Assembly (NCBI RefSeq): GCF_014251595.1
Contig: NZ_CP059192.1
Location: forward strand, 1 to 64,000
Reading direction: 5' to 3'
From: Blattabacterium cuenoti
Lineage (GTDB): Bacteria > Bacteroidota > Bacteroidia > Flavobacteriales > Blattabacteriaceae
DNA length: 64,000 nt
Positions 17,298-27,323 of this stretch are shown here, in pieces (position 1 is the stretch's first letter; the number at the start of each line of letters is the position of its first letter). The notes beneath the pieces were generated by a model. It ran no database searches and had not been told where the DNA came from. It worked only from the letters and a program-made list of their open reading frames with translations. The position numbers and the translations under genes are program-made.

Positions 17298-19481
17298 TTG
17301 CATAAAATTCAATTTTTTATTTACATCATCATATTATTTATTTTTTCTATTTCTTTCGGAAACGAAAAAGAAAAAAACAATGATATAAGCCCTCATAAAA
17401 TAAAACATGATTTATTTTTTTTGAAAGATGTTTTAAAATATAAATCAGATATACAAGAATATGATATAAAGGAAGGAAAATCGTATTTAAAAGGAAAAGC
17501 TTCTATAGAATATGATAATACAAAAATTGAAGCAGATTATATAGAATTTAATTGGATTAATGGAGACTTATATGCAAAGTCAAAAGAAAAATCTGTTTTG
17601 TTTCAAAAAGGAAATCAACAATATTTAGTTGATCACATTCACTTAAACTTAAATAATCAAATAGGAGAAGCAAAAAATTTTTCCATAAAAGAAGAGAATC
17701 ATATTTTGATAGCTAACAATATTTTCAAAAAAAAAAAGCATCTTTTAATGAATAAAATTACATATATATCAGATCCTTTTTTTTTAAAAAAAAAAGATAA
17801 TTATCCTGATTTTTATTTAAAAACAGACTATTTAAAATATTCTTTTGAAAAGAAATATATTTTTTCAGGTCCCGTTTTTTTTTATTGGTATAGAGTTCCA
17901 ATGCCTATTATTTTTCCTTTTTTATATATACCTATAAAATTGAACCAACCATCTTATGGTATTATATGTCCAAAATTTGGAATTCAAAATAAAAAAATCT
18001 ATATGGAAGATTTAGGTCTATTTTTTCCTATTTCTGATTTTTTAAATTTTAGAGTAGATACATCAATATATGATATTGAAAAATGGAAAATTAAAACAAG
18101 AATAGAATATAAATTAAGATATGCTTACGATGGATTTATAAATTTTGATTATCAAAATATATCAAGTCGAAAAAAACATTATTTATTTCAATGGAAACAT
18201 CGTTCTGATTTCAAATCAGATTCTGATATAAATTTTAACGCCGATATTAATTATGATAATATTTTTTTACATAATAAAAACGATAATTTTTCTTATATCA
18301 ACATAAGGAAAAAGTTATCTAATTATTTATGGTTTATGGATATTTATATGATTCAAAATCAAAAAAATGAAATCAAATTTATAATTCCAGAATTAATTTT
18401 TCATACAAGAAAAACTTTTTTTAGCGATAAAAAAAATTTTTTTTTAAATCAAGTAAATATTGAAAATAAATTTCATTTAAATAACTTCATAGATTTTAAC
18501 AAAAAAAAACATTTTCATACTGATTTTACTCACAATATGAGTATGACGGCTTATTTTCCTTTTTTTGATCCTTATTTAAGGATTTCATCTAAAATTTTTT
18601 ATAAAGATTTTTATAGATGGAATTCTCCATATTTTTATGTTTCAAGTTTTCAAAAAACGGATTTATCAATTAATATAATATCTATTCCTTTTTATAAAAT
18701 TTGGAAATTTAAAGATACTTTCCAAATAAAACATCAAATCAAACCGATTCTATCTTTTCATATAATATATTTTCCTCCTGTTTTTTATAATGTCAAAAAT
18801 CATTTTGAAAGAAGAATCGATTTGATTTTAAATAACAATTGGATCATAAAAATACCATGGAATACTGTTTATAAGAAAATAGAAATATTTAAAGAAATCA
18901 ATTCTTCATGGATTATTGATCCTGATTTTATAGGATGGAAAAATTTTTATGTAATGGGAAATACTGATTTAATCCAAAATTTGGAAGCAAAATATAAAGC
19001 AGGAATAAATTTTGACAAAGAAAAAAAAAATAATATGATATATTTTGACTTTTCTTTTTCTTCTAATCATGAGATTAATTTTTTTTCTATAAAAAACGAG
19101 TTTCAAAAAAAAGGAAAAAATCGTTATGATTACTTTTTTTTTGATCATAAAAATTATGCAAAATACCCCATTCCATGTAACTTAAAAATTGATATTCATT
19201 CCAATTACGAAAATTTTTTAACAAAAAAAAAATTTTTTCAGACCTTTATTAGTCTTAATGGATCTATAAATATTACAAAATATTGGAAAATCAGATTTCA
19301 TACGGATTACGATTTATTGAAAAATAAAGTAATATTAGCAAATATTATTTTTAATAGAGATTTAAGAAGTTTTGAAATGAGTTTTAACTGGATTTTTTTT
19401 CAAAATTATTCTTGGTCATTTTTCATAGGATTAAAAGATCCTAATTTGAGAAACATTATACAGTATAATGAAAAAAACTAA
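17298..19481 (+). CDS. lptD: LPS-assembly outer-membrane protein LptD
   Basis: LptD is the outer-membrane beta-barrel that inserts LPS into the outer leaflet. The 727-residue protein has an N-terminal signal peptide (residues 1-20, IQFFIYIIILFIFSISFG) and an OstA/LptA-like beta-jellyroll (about 45-170; repeats such as YLKGKASIEYDNTKIEADYIEF). A long barrel region rich in aromatic alternating strands follows, ending in SWSFFIGLKDP. It contains the plug-like segment WYRVPMPIIFPFLYIPI. This is shorter than many Bacteroidota homologues (about 850-900). The start is TTG at 17298; an upstream in-frame TTG is cut off by a TAA. ridA follows 6 nt downstream and an LptA-like gene lies after that. Confidence 0.88.
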   Translation: MHKIQFFIYIIILFIFSISFGNEKEKNNDISPHKIKHDLFFLKDVLKYKSDIQEYDIKEGKSYLKGKASIEYDNTKIEADYIEFNWINGDLYAKSKEKSVLFQKGNQQYLVDHIHLNLNNQIGEAKNFSIKEENHILIANNIFKKKKHLLMNKITYISDPFFLKKKDNYPDFYLKTDYLKYSFEKKYIFSGPVFFYWYRVPMPIIFPFLYIPIKLNQPSYGIICPKFGIQNKKIYMEDLGLFFPISDFLNFRVDTSIYDIEKWKIKTRIEYKLRYAYDGFINFDYQNISSRKKHYLFQWKHRSDFKSDSDINFNADINYDNIFLHNKNDNFSYINIRKKLSNYLWFMDIYMIQNQKNEIKFIIPELIFHTRKTFFSDKKNFFLNQVNIENKFHLNNFIDFNKKKHFHTDFTHNMSMTAYFPFFDPYLRISSKIFYKDFYRWNSPYFYVSSFQKTDLSINIISIPFYKIWKFKDTFQIKHQIKPILSFHIIYFPPVFYNVKNHFERRIDLILNNNWIIKIPWNTVYKKIEIFKEINSSWIIDPDFIGWKNFYVMGNTDLIQNLEAKYKAGINFDKEKKNNMIYFDFSFSSNHEINFFSIKNEFQKKGKNRYDYFFFDHKNYAKYPIPCNLKIDIHSNYENFLTKKKFFQTFISLNGSINITKYWKIRFHTDYDLLKNKVILANIIFNRDLRSFEMSFNWIFFQNYSWSFFIGLKDPNLRNIIQYNEKN

Positions 19482-19487
19482 TTAATT

Positions 19488-19874
19488 ATGATAGTAAACA
19501 AATTTTCAATAGAAAAAATACCATCTTATGGTCCATATAACACATGTGTTCTTGTTGGAGGTTTTTTATTTGTTTCTGGACAAATAGCCGTTAATGAAAA
19601 TACAAAAAAACTTGATACCGATAATAATATAGAAATAGAAACAAAAAAAGTGATGGAAAATATCAAAATTATTCTTTCAGAAAATGGAATAGGATTTCAA
19701 AATGTTATCAAAACTTCTATTTTTGTAACAGATATAAGATTTTTTCCTAAAATCAATGATGTATATTCCAAATTTTTTCATAAAGGAAATTATCCTGCTA
19801 GAGAAACTATTCAAGTTTCTGGACTACCTAAGAATGCTAATGTTGAAATATCTTTAATAGCATACAAAAATTAA
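19488..19874 (+). CDS. ridA: RidA-family reactive-imine deaminase
   Basis: RidA proteins hydrolyse the reactive enamine/imine intermediates made by PLP enzymes. The 128-residue protein has the family features GGFLFVSGQIAVNE, the IxFxTDI-like stretch SIFVTDIRFF, and the C-terminal signature PARETIQVSGLPKNANVEISLIAY. The arginine of PARETI contacts substrate carboxylates in known members. It sits between two LPS-transport genes with 2-6 nt spacing; the link is probably only co-transcription. PLP enzymes occur nearby (the class-III aminotransferase at 21582 and gcvP). Confidence 0.94.
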   Translation: MIVNKFSIEKIPSYGPYNTCVLVGGFLFVSGQIAVNENTKKLDTDNNIEIETKKVMENIKIILSENGIGFQNVIKTSIFVTDIRFFPKINDVYSKFFHKGNYPARETIQVSGLPKNANVEISLIAYKN

Positions 19875-19876
19875 TT

Positions 19877-21574
19877 GTGAAATATGAATATTTAATTTTT
19901 ATTGTTTTTTTATTATTTCCGTTAAACAAAATATTTTCTAGTTCTAATTCTCATGAATCATTCTATAATCAAGTTCAAAAAACTATACAAATAATTCATG
20001 CAGATTTTATACAAAACGATGATCATAATAAAACTTTTGTTTTAACAGGAAATGTTCATTTAAAATATGATAAATATCATCTTTTTTGTGATAAAATTAT
20101 ATATTACAAAAAATATAATAAATTTCATGGATGCGGAAATATCAGATTGGAATTTAAAAAAAATAAAATAATATCTCAAAATATAGTAGGTAATTTTTTT
20201 GATTTTAAATTATCAGGGAAAGTCATTCTATATCAAGATAAAATCAAATTAACATCGGATATTATTAATTTTAATTTTAAAAAAAAATTGTTTCAAGCCA
20301 TTAATAATGTTGTTTTATTTTTAGATAAAATCAAATTAACAACTGGTGTATTGGAATATAATTTTACAGGAGATCGAATTTTTTATAAAAAAAACGGAAT
20401 TATTCATTATGGAGATTATACCGTTTCTAGTAAAGAAGGTTTTTTATATATCAAAAATAAAAAAATAGAATTAAAACGTAATATTAAATTAATAAGTCAA
20501 AATTATATTGTATATGCCAATACATTAGAATATTTGTTCAAACAAAATCAAGTCAATTTTCATAACACCGTGATCGTAGTGCAAAAAAAAAATTTTGATA
20601 ATTTTATTTATGCTCAAAAAGCACTATTTTCATTTCAAAAAAAAATATTTTTATTTAAAAATTATGTCAGTATTCATTATGATAATATAATTGTAAGGGG
20701 AAAATATTTGTTTTTCGATCAGAAAAAAAAATGTGGTTTTATTCAAAAAATTTTGTTAAAAGATTCAACAAAAAAATATTTTTTGATAAGCGAATATGGA
20801 AAATTTGATTTTGATTCTGGTTCTTTAATTCTAAACAAAAATCCCAAAGTTATCAAAATGTTAAAAAATGATTCAGTTGTTATTTATTCAAATATTTTTA
20901 AAATAAATGTCAAAAAAAATTTTTCATATTTAATTCAAGCTTTTTCTGTGAATATTTTTTTTTTGAATCAACTTATTCAAGGAAAATGTGATCTTTTCAA
21001 TTATGCATCTTCAAATAATTATACACAATTTGATGGAAATCCTATATTTTGGTTTTACAATCAAAAAATTACTGGAAAAACTATACATGTTCATTTTCAA
21101 AATGAAAATGATGGTTTTTTGAAATATATAAAAATTATCAAAAACGCCTTTTATACAGAAAAAATTAATTCAGAAGAATTTAATCAGGTCGAAGGAAATA
21201 CTATGACTGGTTTCTTTGATAAAAAAAATTATTTAGAAAAAGTGATAATTCAAGGAAATGTTAATGCCCTTTTCTTTTTTTATCCGGATAAAGAAAGAAA
21301 AATAATTCATCGATCGTTTTGTGAAATTTTATCAATATATTTAGATCAATCCAAAAAAATAATAAAAATTTCTTGCAAAAATGAAGCATATTCCAAATTT
21401 ATTCCAATAGATAAGAATACTCCTAAAGAGGATTTTTATTTACCCCAATTTTCTTGGAAAGATCAAAATATACCTATCAAAAACAAAAAAATTTTTATCC
21501 ATCAAGAAATAGATCAATATAAAAAAGAAATCTTTTTAGAAAAAGAAGATATGAAAATTATGATAAAAAAATAA
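19877..21574 (+). CDS. OstA/LptA-like periplasmic LPS-transport protein
   Basis: A 565-residue exported protein with a GTG start, a signal peptide (about 1-22, LIFIVFLLFPLNKIFSSS) and repeated OstA-type beta strands. Examples are FVLTGNVHLKYDKYHLFCDKI, GKVILYQDKIKLTSDIINF and NVVLFLDKIKLTTGVLEYNF. LptA-family proteins form a bridge that carries LPS across the periplasm. This large form with several OstA units is a Bacteroidota type and I infer the LptA role. The location between lptD-ridA and the aminotransferase, together with lptB at 26589, supports it. No LptC is obvious in the window. Confidence 0.8.
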   Translation: MKYEYLIFIVFLLFPLNKIFSSSNSHESFYNQVQKTIQIIHADFIQNDDHNKTFVLTGNVHLKYDKYHLFCDKIIYYKKYNKFHGCGNIRLEFKKNKIISQNIVGNFFDFKLSGKVILYQDKIKLTSDIINFNFKKKLFQAINNVVLFLDKIKLTTGVLEYNFTGDRIFYKKNGIIHYGDYTVSSKEGFLYIKNKKIELKRNIKLISQNYIVYANTLEYLFKQNQVNFHNTVIVVQKKNFDNFIYAQKALFSFQKKIFLFKNYVSIHYDNIIVRGKYLFFDQKKKCGFIQKILLKDSTKKYFLISEYGKFDFDSGSLILNKNPKVIKMLKNDSVVIYSNIFKINVKKNFSYLIQAFSVNIFFLNQLIQGKCDLFNYASSNNYTQFDGNPIFWFYNQKITGKTIHVHFQNENDGFLKYIKIIKNAFYTEKINSEEFNQVEGNTMTGFFDKKNYLEKVIIQGNVNALFFFYPDKERKIIHRSFCEILSIYLDQSKKIIKISCKNEAYSKFIPIDKNTPKEDFYLPQFSWKDQNIPIKNKKIFIHQEIDQYKKEIFLEKEDMKIMIKK

Positions 21575-21581
21575 ATTTCTT

Positions 21582-22769
21582 ATGAAAAAATTAGAAAAAG
21601 ATTTTTTTCAATATCAAACTCAAATAAATCCATATCCTATGAGTATTATGGTCAATCATGCAGAAGGCAGTTATATTTATGGAATCGATGGTAAAAAATA
21701 TTTAGATTTTGTAGCAGGGGTTTCCGTCAATGTTTTAGGACATGGAAACAAAGAAATTAAAAAAGCCATAAAAAAACAAACAGATAAATACTTACATACT
21801 ATGGTATATGGAGAGTTTATACAAAAACCTTGTGTAGAGCTTTGTAAAAAAATATCAGAAAATATTCCATACCCACTTAGTAATACTTATTTAGTTAATT
21901 CTGGAACGGAAGCCGTGGAAGGTGCTTTAAAATTGGCTAAGTGCTATACCGGAAAAGAAGAAATTATATCCTGTAAATGGTCTTATCATGGAAGTACTCA
22001 AGGTTCTATGAGTATAATGGGATATGAAAATTTTAAAAGACCTTTTAGACCTTTGTTACCTTTAGTTAAGTTTATTAGATTCAATCATATCGAAGAATTA
22101 ATTCATTCTATAACAGAAAAAACTGCTTGTGTTATTTTAGAAACTATTCAATGTTCTTCTGGAATTATATTACCTGACTTTTCTTTTTTAAAAGAAATCC
22201 GAAAACAATGTAATCAAAAAAAAGCTTTAATGATACTTGATGAAATCCAAACTGGATTTGGAAGAACAGGAAAACTTTTTGCATTTGAACATTATGATAT
22301 CGTTCCTGATATATTAATCATGGGAAAAGGAATGGGAGGAGGAATGCCTATTAGTGCTTTCGTTTCATCTAAAAAAATTATGAAAACTTTTAGTGATATT
22401 GTTCCTTTCGGCCATTTAACTACTTTTGGAGGAAACCCTGTTTCTGCTTCTGCTTCTTTAGCTACTTTAAATCAAATAATCAATTCCGATATTATGGAAC
22501 AAGTATCATTAAAGGAAAAGTGGATCAGAAAATATTTAATTCATAATGAAATTAAAAATATTCATGGGAAAGGTCTTTTTTTATCTTTTGAATTAAAAAA
22601 CAAAGATACTGTGGAAAAGGTTTTGATAAACTGTTTAAAAAAAGGACTAATATTATTTCGTTTTTTATTTCATAATAGCTTCATTCGTATATCTCCTCCG
22701 TTGACCATTACAAAAGAAGAAATTAAAAGAGGATGTTCTATTATTCTTGAAAGTTTAAATAAACTTTAA
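21582..22769 (+). CDS. Class-III PLP-dependent aminotransferase
   Basis: A fold-type I aminotransferase of 395 residues in the acetylornithine/ornithine aminotransferase family. The PLP motifs are NSGTEAVEGALKLA, the metal-binding-type aspartate in LMILDEIQTGFGRTG, and the Schiff-base lysine in ILIMGKGMGGGMPISAF. The family covers ArgD, ornithine, GABA and other omega-amino transaminases, so the exact substrate cannot be read from the sequence. No arginine-biosynthesis genes lie nearby. The Bacteroidota neighbourhood (OstA-like gene then aminotransferase) suggests an old gene order rather than a pathway operon. Confidence 0.88.
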   Translation: MKKLEKDFFQYQTQINPYPMSIMVNHAEGSYIYGIDGKKYLDFVAGVSVNVLGHGNKEIKKAIKKQTDKYLHTMVYGEFIQKPCVELCKKISENIPYPLSNTYLVNSGTEAVEGALKLAKCYTGKEEIISCKWSYHGSTQGSMSIMGYENFKRPFRPLLPLVKFIRFNHIEELIHSITEKTACVILETIQCSSGIILPDFSFLKEIRKQCNQKKALMILDEIQTGFGRTGKLFAFEHYDIVPDILIMGKGMGGGMPISAFVSSKKIMKTFSDIVPFGHLTTFGGNPVSASASLATLNQIINSDIMEQVSLKEKWIRKYLIHNEIKNIHGKGLFLSFELKNKDTVEKVLINCLKKGLILFRFLFHNSFIRISPPLTITKEEIKRGCSIILESLNKL

Positions 22770-22781
22770 AAAATAGTCTAA

Positions 22782-23537
22782 TTGAGATTTTTTATTGAAT
22801 TAGCTTATAATGGAAAACATTTTTTTGGATGGCAAATTCAAAAAAATGTCAATACAGTAGAAGAAAAATTAGAATACTGCTTATCAAAATTATTGAAAAC
22901 ATCAATAAACATTGTAGGTGCTAGTAGAACAGATAAAGGAGTTCATGCTCAACAGATGTTTGCACATTTTGATTATGAAAAAAAAATAAACAATAATTTT
23001 GTAAATAAATTAAATGTTTTTTTACCTAAATCGATTCAAGTTTTAAAAATATTTCCAGTAAAAAAAAATATTCACGCAAGATTTGACGCTATAAAACGAA
23101 CATACAAATATTATTTAACACATGAAAAAAATCCATTCAATCAAGATTTTTCTTGGTATTATTTTTATCCACTAGATATTCAAAAAATGAATATAGCTTC
23201 AAAAAAACTTATGGAGTATGAAGATTTTAGTTCCTTTTGTAAAAAAAAAAGAAATAAAAAACATTATGAAAAGGAAAACAATATATGTAAAATTTATCAT
23301 GCTTCTTGGTCAGAAGAGAATAATGTGTTATGTTTTACCATTGAAGCTAATAGATTTTTAAGATCAATGGTTAGAGGTATTATAGGTTCACTTATAAATG
23401 TGGGAAGAAATAAAATTCATATGAATGAATTTATAAAAATTATAGAATTAAAAAATTCTAATTTTTGCAAATTAATAGTTCCTGCATGTGGTTTATTTCT
23501 GACTAAAATTATCTATCCAGAAGATATTTTTTTATGA
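22782..23537 (+). CDS. truA: tRNA pseudouridine(38-40) synthase
   Basis: TruA makes pseudouridine at positions 38-40 in the anticodon arm of many tRNAs. The 251-residue protein has the catalytic aspartate in GASRTDKGVHA (about residue 52), the N-terminal IELAYNGKHFFGWQ and the C-terminal NRFLRSMVRGIIGSLINVGR. These are all standard TruA motifs. The start is a TTG giving MRFFIELAYNG. Its ATGA overlap with the ABC exporter gene downstream indicates coupled translation. Confidence 0.96.
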   Translation: MRFFIELAYNGKHFFGWQIQKNVNTVEEKLEYCLSKLLKTSINIVGASRTDKGVHAQQMFAHFDYEKKINNNFVNKLNVFLPKSIQVLKIFPVKKNIHARFDAIKRTYKYYLTHEKNPFNQDFSWYYFYPLDIQKMNIASKKLMEYEDFSSFCKKKRNKKHYEKENNICKIYHASWSEENNVLCFTIEANRFLRSMVRGIIGSLINVGRNKIHMNEFIKIIELKNSNFCKLIVPACGLFLTKIIYPEDIFL

Positions 23538-25291
23538 AAGAAAATTTGAATAAGCGAAAATCCTATCTAAAACAGTTGATTTTAATTACCTTGAATTATA
23601 AATTTATATTAATATTAATAATAATTACTTCTGTATTAATTTCTTTTATTTCAGCTTATCGTCCTAAATTAATACAAAAAGCTATAGATATTCATATTCT
23701 TTATAAAGATTTTTTGGGGTTAAAAAATATATTGACATTAATAACCATACTTCTTTTTCTAGAAAGTATATTTCATTTTGTTTTATTATATCTATCTAAT
23801 GTATTAGCACAAAATGTTATTGAAAAAATAAGAATTCTTTTATTTGAAAAATTATTACATTTTAAAAATTCTTTTTTTAATAAAACACCAATAGGAAAAT
23901 TGGTATCTTATTCTGTATCCGATATAGAAACTATAACTGTCATATTTAATGATGGAATTTTACTTGTTTCTGGAGATGTTTTAAGAATTATTATGATTAT
24001 CATTATGATGTATACAGTTCATCAAAAATTATCTTTTGTAGTTTTTTTAACTATTCCTTTTATGTACATCATAACTCGTTTTTTTCAAAAAACGTTAAAA
24101 AAAACATTTCATGAAGAACGTATTCATACTTCACGTATGAATAGTTTTTTACAAGAAAGTATTATAGGAATGTCTATTATTCAACTTTTTCATAAAGAAA
24201 AAGAGGAATATTTAAAATTCAAATCTATTAATTATAAGTTAATGAATGCACATTTTAAAACCATTTTTTATTTTTCTATTTTTTTTCCTATAGTAGAAAT
24301 AATTTCTGCAATAACAATAAGTATTGTCATATTTTATGGAGGATTTCATGCAATTGAAATAGGAAATGTGAAACCTGGACAAATTATTGCTTTTATTTTT
24401 TTCATTTATCTTCTTTTTCGTCCTATGCGACAAATAGCGGATCGATTTAATATAATACAAAGAGGAATCGCTGGAATAGAGCGTATATTTTATATTTTAA
24501 ATTCTGATTATGAAGAAATTATTATTAATAAAGGAAATTTACGTTTTGATAAATTAAAAGGACATATTGTATTTAATAATGTTCATTTTTCTTACATAAA
24601 CAATGAAATGGTATTAAATGGAGTTTCTTTTGAAATTAAACCAGGAGAAAAAGTTGCTATAGTAGGATCAACAGGTTCTGGAAAATCTACAATTACTCAT
24701 TTAATTTCTAGATTTTATGAAATACAAAAAGGAAATATTTGGATTGATGGTCATTCTATTCAAGATATAGAGTTAAAAAATTTAAGATCACATATAAGAG
24801 TGGTAACACAAGATACTTTTTTATTTAATGATTCAATTATAAATAATATCACATTAGGAAATCCTTCTATTAAGATCGATCAAATAGAAAACATGGCAAA
24901 AAAAATAGGAATACATAATTTTATTACATCTCTACCTCATGGATATAAATTTATAGTAAAAGAAAGAGGAAGTTTGCTTTCTCTTGGAGAAAAACAATTA
25001 ATTTCTTTTTTAAGAGTTCAAATGCATCCTTATTCTGTGCTTATATTAGATGAAGCAACTGCATCTTTGAATAAAGAATTAGAGAAAATGATTTATCATG
25101 CTACAGATCTATTAACTAAACATAAAACTTCTATTATCATCACTCACCGTCTTTCAACATTAGAAAATGCTGATAAAATATTGGCTATTGATAATGGATC
25201 TATTGTAGAAAAAGGAACTCATCAAGAATTAATTCAATTAAATGGATATTATGCAGGTTTATATAAAAAATCTTTAAACAAAAAAAATTAA
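23534..25291 (+). CDS. ABC exporter, fused permease and ATPase (MsbA/multidrug type)
   Basis: A half-transporter of 585 residues. An N-terminal six-helix membrane domain (about 15-310) is fused to an ATPase domain with Walker A VGSTGSGKST, Walker B VLILDEATASLN and the H-loop IITHRLSTLE. It is homodimeric in this family and may flip lipid A-core or export lipids or drugs; the substrate is not certain. The signature motif reads LSLGEKQL instead of LSGGQ; LSxGQ variants are common in one bacterial exporter subgroup, but the E in place of Q is less usual. It overlaps truA by 4 nt and converges on the SurA-like gene with a 4-nt overlap. Confidence 0.9.
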   Translation: MKENLNKRKSYLKQLILITLNYKFILILIIITSVLISFISAYRPKLIQKAIDIHILYKDFLGLKNILTLITILLFLESIFHFVLLYLSNVLAQNVIEKIRILLFEKLLHFKNSFFNKTPIGKLVSYSVSDIETITVIFNDGILLVSGDVLRIIMIIIMMYTVHQKLSFVVFLTIPFMYIITRFFQKTLKKTFHEERIHTSRMNSFLQESIIGMSIIQLFHKEKEEYLKFKSINYKLMNAHFKTIFYFSIFFPIVEIISAITISIVIFYGGFHAIEIGNVKPGQIIAFIFFIYLLFRPMRQIADRFNIIQRGIAGIERIFYILNSDYEEIIINKGNLRFDKLKGHIVFNNVHFSYINNEMVLNGVSFEIKPGEKVAIVGSTGSGKSTITHLISRFYEIQKGNIWIDGHSIQDIELKNLRSHIRVVTQDTFLFNDSIINNITLGNPSIKIDQIENMAKKIGIHNFITSLPHGYKFIVKERGSLLSLGEKQLISFLRVQMHPYSVLILDEATASLNKELEKMIYHATDLLTKHKTSIIITHRLSTLENADKILAIDNGSIVEKGTHQELIQLNGYYAGLYKKSLNKKN

Positions 25292-26532
25292 CAATTAATC
25301 TTGACGTAATAAGTTTTTTTTAACATTTCTTTTGCCCAATTTTTAATCGTTTCTTTTTTTTTGAAATCTATCACAAAATTTTTCAATTTATCATAATCCT
25401 TTTCAAAGGAAAAAGAATCAGGTTTATATGTATAAAATGGAATTTGATCCAATAATTTTATGACAACAAATCCTTCTTTTCCATTGATAGTTTCCTGATA
25501 AGGATTAGTAATTTTTTCTTTTTTTAAAGAAAGGATTAATTTTTTGGATAGTTGATTCTCTTCTAAACAAATTGGATTTTGTATCATCACCTCCACTATT
25601 TTATTTTGAATCAAAAAATTAGGTATTTTATCTATATTTATTTTATGGATACGATTCCTAAAAAATTTTATAAATGATTTTGTTTTTTTTAATTCATATT
25701 TTGAATATTTAGGTTTTATGAAAATATGTCTGAAATCAATCTCATTTTTTCTTTTCTTTTCTAATTTAACGAGATGAAATCCTAAATCACTTTCAAACGG
25801 TTCAGATATTTCTCCTTCTTTTAAAGAAAGAACGAAATGTGAAAATTTATTTGAAAGATGATTTATTTTCATTCCTTTTACAACTCCACCTTTCAATGCA
25901 GATGAATCTTCTTCAGAAAATAAAATAGCTTTGCTGGAAAAATCTATATCAGAACGTATTTCTTTTTTAATTTGATTTAAAAAATTTATTATTCTTTTTT
26001 TATGAATTTGGCTTAATTTAGGATAAAAAATTATATAAGAGATACATATTTTTTTATTAGATATTTGATTTTGTTTATTCGTAAAAAAATATTTTATTTC
26101 TTCTGGATAAACTTCTACATCGTCTGTTTTTTTCTTATAAAATTTATCTATATACTGTTTATTCTTGATTTCTTCAGTTAATTTATTCAAAAAATATTGG
26201 TTTTCAAACTCTGTTAAAAAAAATTTTCCTTGATTTATATGCTGATTTTTAAGTTCTGACAAAAATTCTTGAGTTTTCAATCTTAATTCTTGATCACTAA
26301 TTTGTATACTTTTATCTTGTTTCGCATGAATAAGCATTAATTTTTGTATTAAAAAATCATTTATCATATTGCTATGACAAAACAATTTTCTATCGTCTTC
26401 AATTTCAGAGTCTAAAATAATATCATTTCCAATTATTGTAGAAATTCCGCTTAGTTTTTCTAAAGAATGCGAGTATAAAAAGAAATTACATAAAAAAACG
26501 GCAAAAAAATATTTTTTAATAAAATTTATCAT
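25288..26532 (-). CDS. SurA-like periplasmic peptidyl-prolyl isomerase/chaperone
   Basis: An exported foldase of 414 residues. The N-terminal signal peptide is FIKKYFFAVFLCNFFLYSHS. A SurA-N-like helical region (ISTIIGNDIILDSEI at the start, about 30-160) precedes a parvulin domain (about 165-280; EEDSSALKGGVVKGMKI, FVLSLKEGEISEPFESDLGFHLVKLE). A more degenerate C-terminal region follows. In this family it helps outer-membrane proteins fold. I chose the ATG at 26532 over an upstream TTG at 26583 because the signal peptide begins there. It is divergent from lptB. Confidence 0.87.
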   Translation of the reverse strand: MINFIKKYFFAVFLCNFFLYSHSLEKLSGISTIIGNDIILDSEIEDDRKLFCHSNMINDFLIQKLMLIHAKQDKSIQISDQELRLKTQEFLSELKNQHINQGKFFLTEFENQYFLNKLTEEIKNKQYIDKFYKKKTDDVEVYPEEIKYFFTNKQNQISNKKICISYIIFYPKLSQIHKKRIINFLNQIKKEIRSDIDFSSKAILFSEEDSSALKGGVVKGMKINHLSNKFSHFVLSLKEGEISEPFESDLGFHLVKLEKKRKNEIDFRHIFIKPKYSKYELKKTKSFIKFFRNRIHKINIDKIPNFLIQNKIVEVMIQNPICLEENQLSKKLILSLKKEKITNPYQETINGKEGFVVIKLLDQIPFYTYKPDSFSFEKDYDKLKNFVIDFKKKETIKNWAKEMLKKTYYVKINC

Positions 26533-26588
26533 TACATACAAATATTCGTATTTTTTTTGAAAACAAAAAAATTTTAAAATCAATTAAT

Positions 26589-27323
26589 ATGACTTTAAAA
26601 GCGAATAATATATATAAAAAATACAAAAATAGATATGTAGTAAAAAATGTTTCAATTCAATTGAATAAAGGGGAAATAGTAGGATTAATAGGACCTAATG
26701 GTGCTGGAAAAACAACTTCTTTTTATATGATTGTAGGTTTAATTAAACCAGATAAAGGAAAAATATTTCTTTGCAATCAAGATATCACATCAAATCCCAT
26801 GTATAAACGTTCTCAAAAAGGAATTGGATATTTATCTCAAGAACCATCTATATTTAGAAAATTATCTGTAAAAAATAATATTTTATGCATATTAGAAATG
26901 CAGAAAATATCGAATCAGGAAAAAAAAAGAAGAACAGAAAAACTTATGAAAGAATTTGGATTAGAAAATATACAAAATAATCGGGGAGATCTTATTTCTG
27001 GAGGAGAACGAAGACGTACCGAAATTGCTAGATGTTTGGCTATTAATCCTAAATTTATTCTTTTAGATGAACCTTTTTCTGGAATCGATCCAATTGCTAT
27101 AGAAGAATTACAAAAAATAATTCTTTCTCTTAAAAAAAAAAATATAGGTATATTAATTACAGATCACAATGTGCAAGAAATTTTTACAATAACAGATCGT
27201 ATTTATTTAATATTTAATGGAAAAATTATAAAATACGGATCCACTACAGAAATCATAGAAGATCCAGTAGTGAAAAAAATTTATTTAGGAAATAAAATTA
27301 TAAAATTTGAAAATAAAAAATGA
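26589..27323 (+). CDS. lptB: LPS export ABC transporter ATP-binding protein LptB
   Basis: LptB is the cytoplasmic ATPase that powers LPS extraction by LptFG. The 244-residue protein has Walker A GPNGAGKTTSFYMIVGLI, the Q-loop GYLSQEPSIFRKLSVKNNI, the signature ISGGERRRTEIARCLA and Walker B FILLDEPFSGIDPIA. GERRRTEIAR and EPSIFRKL are hallmarks that separate LptB from other small ABC ATPases. It overlaps the next gene (thiamine pyrophosphokinase) by 4 nt (ATGA). It fits with lptD and the OstA-like protein in the same window. Confidence 0.96.
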   Translation: MTLKANNIYKKYKNRYVVKNVSIQLNKGEIVGLIGPNGAGKTTSFYMIVGLIKPDKGKIFLCNQDITSNPMYKRSQKGIGYLSQEPSIFRKLSVKNNILCILEMQKISNQEKKRRTEKLMKEFGLENIQNNRGDLISGGERRRTEIARCLAINPKFILLDEPFSGIDPIAIEELQKIILSLKKKNIGILITDHNVQEIFTITDRIYLIFNGKIIKYGSTTEIIEDPVVKKIYLGNKIIKFENKK

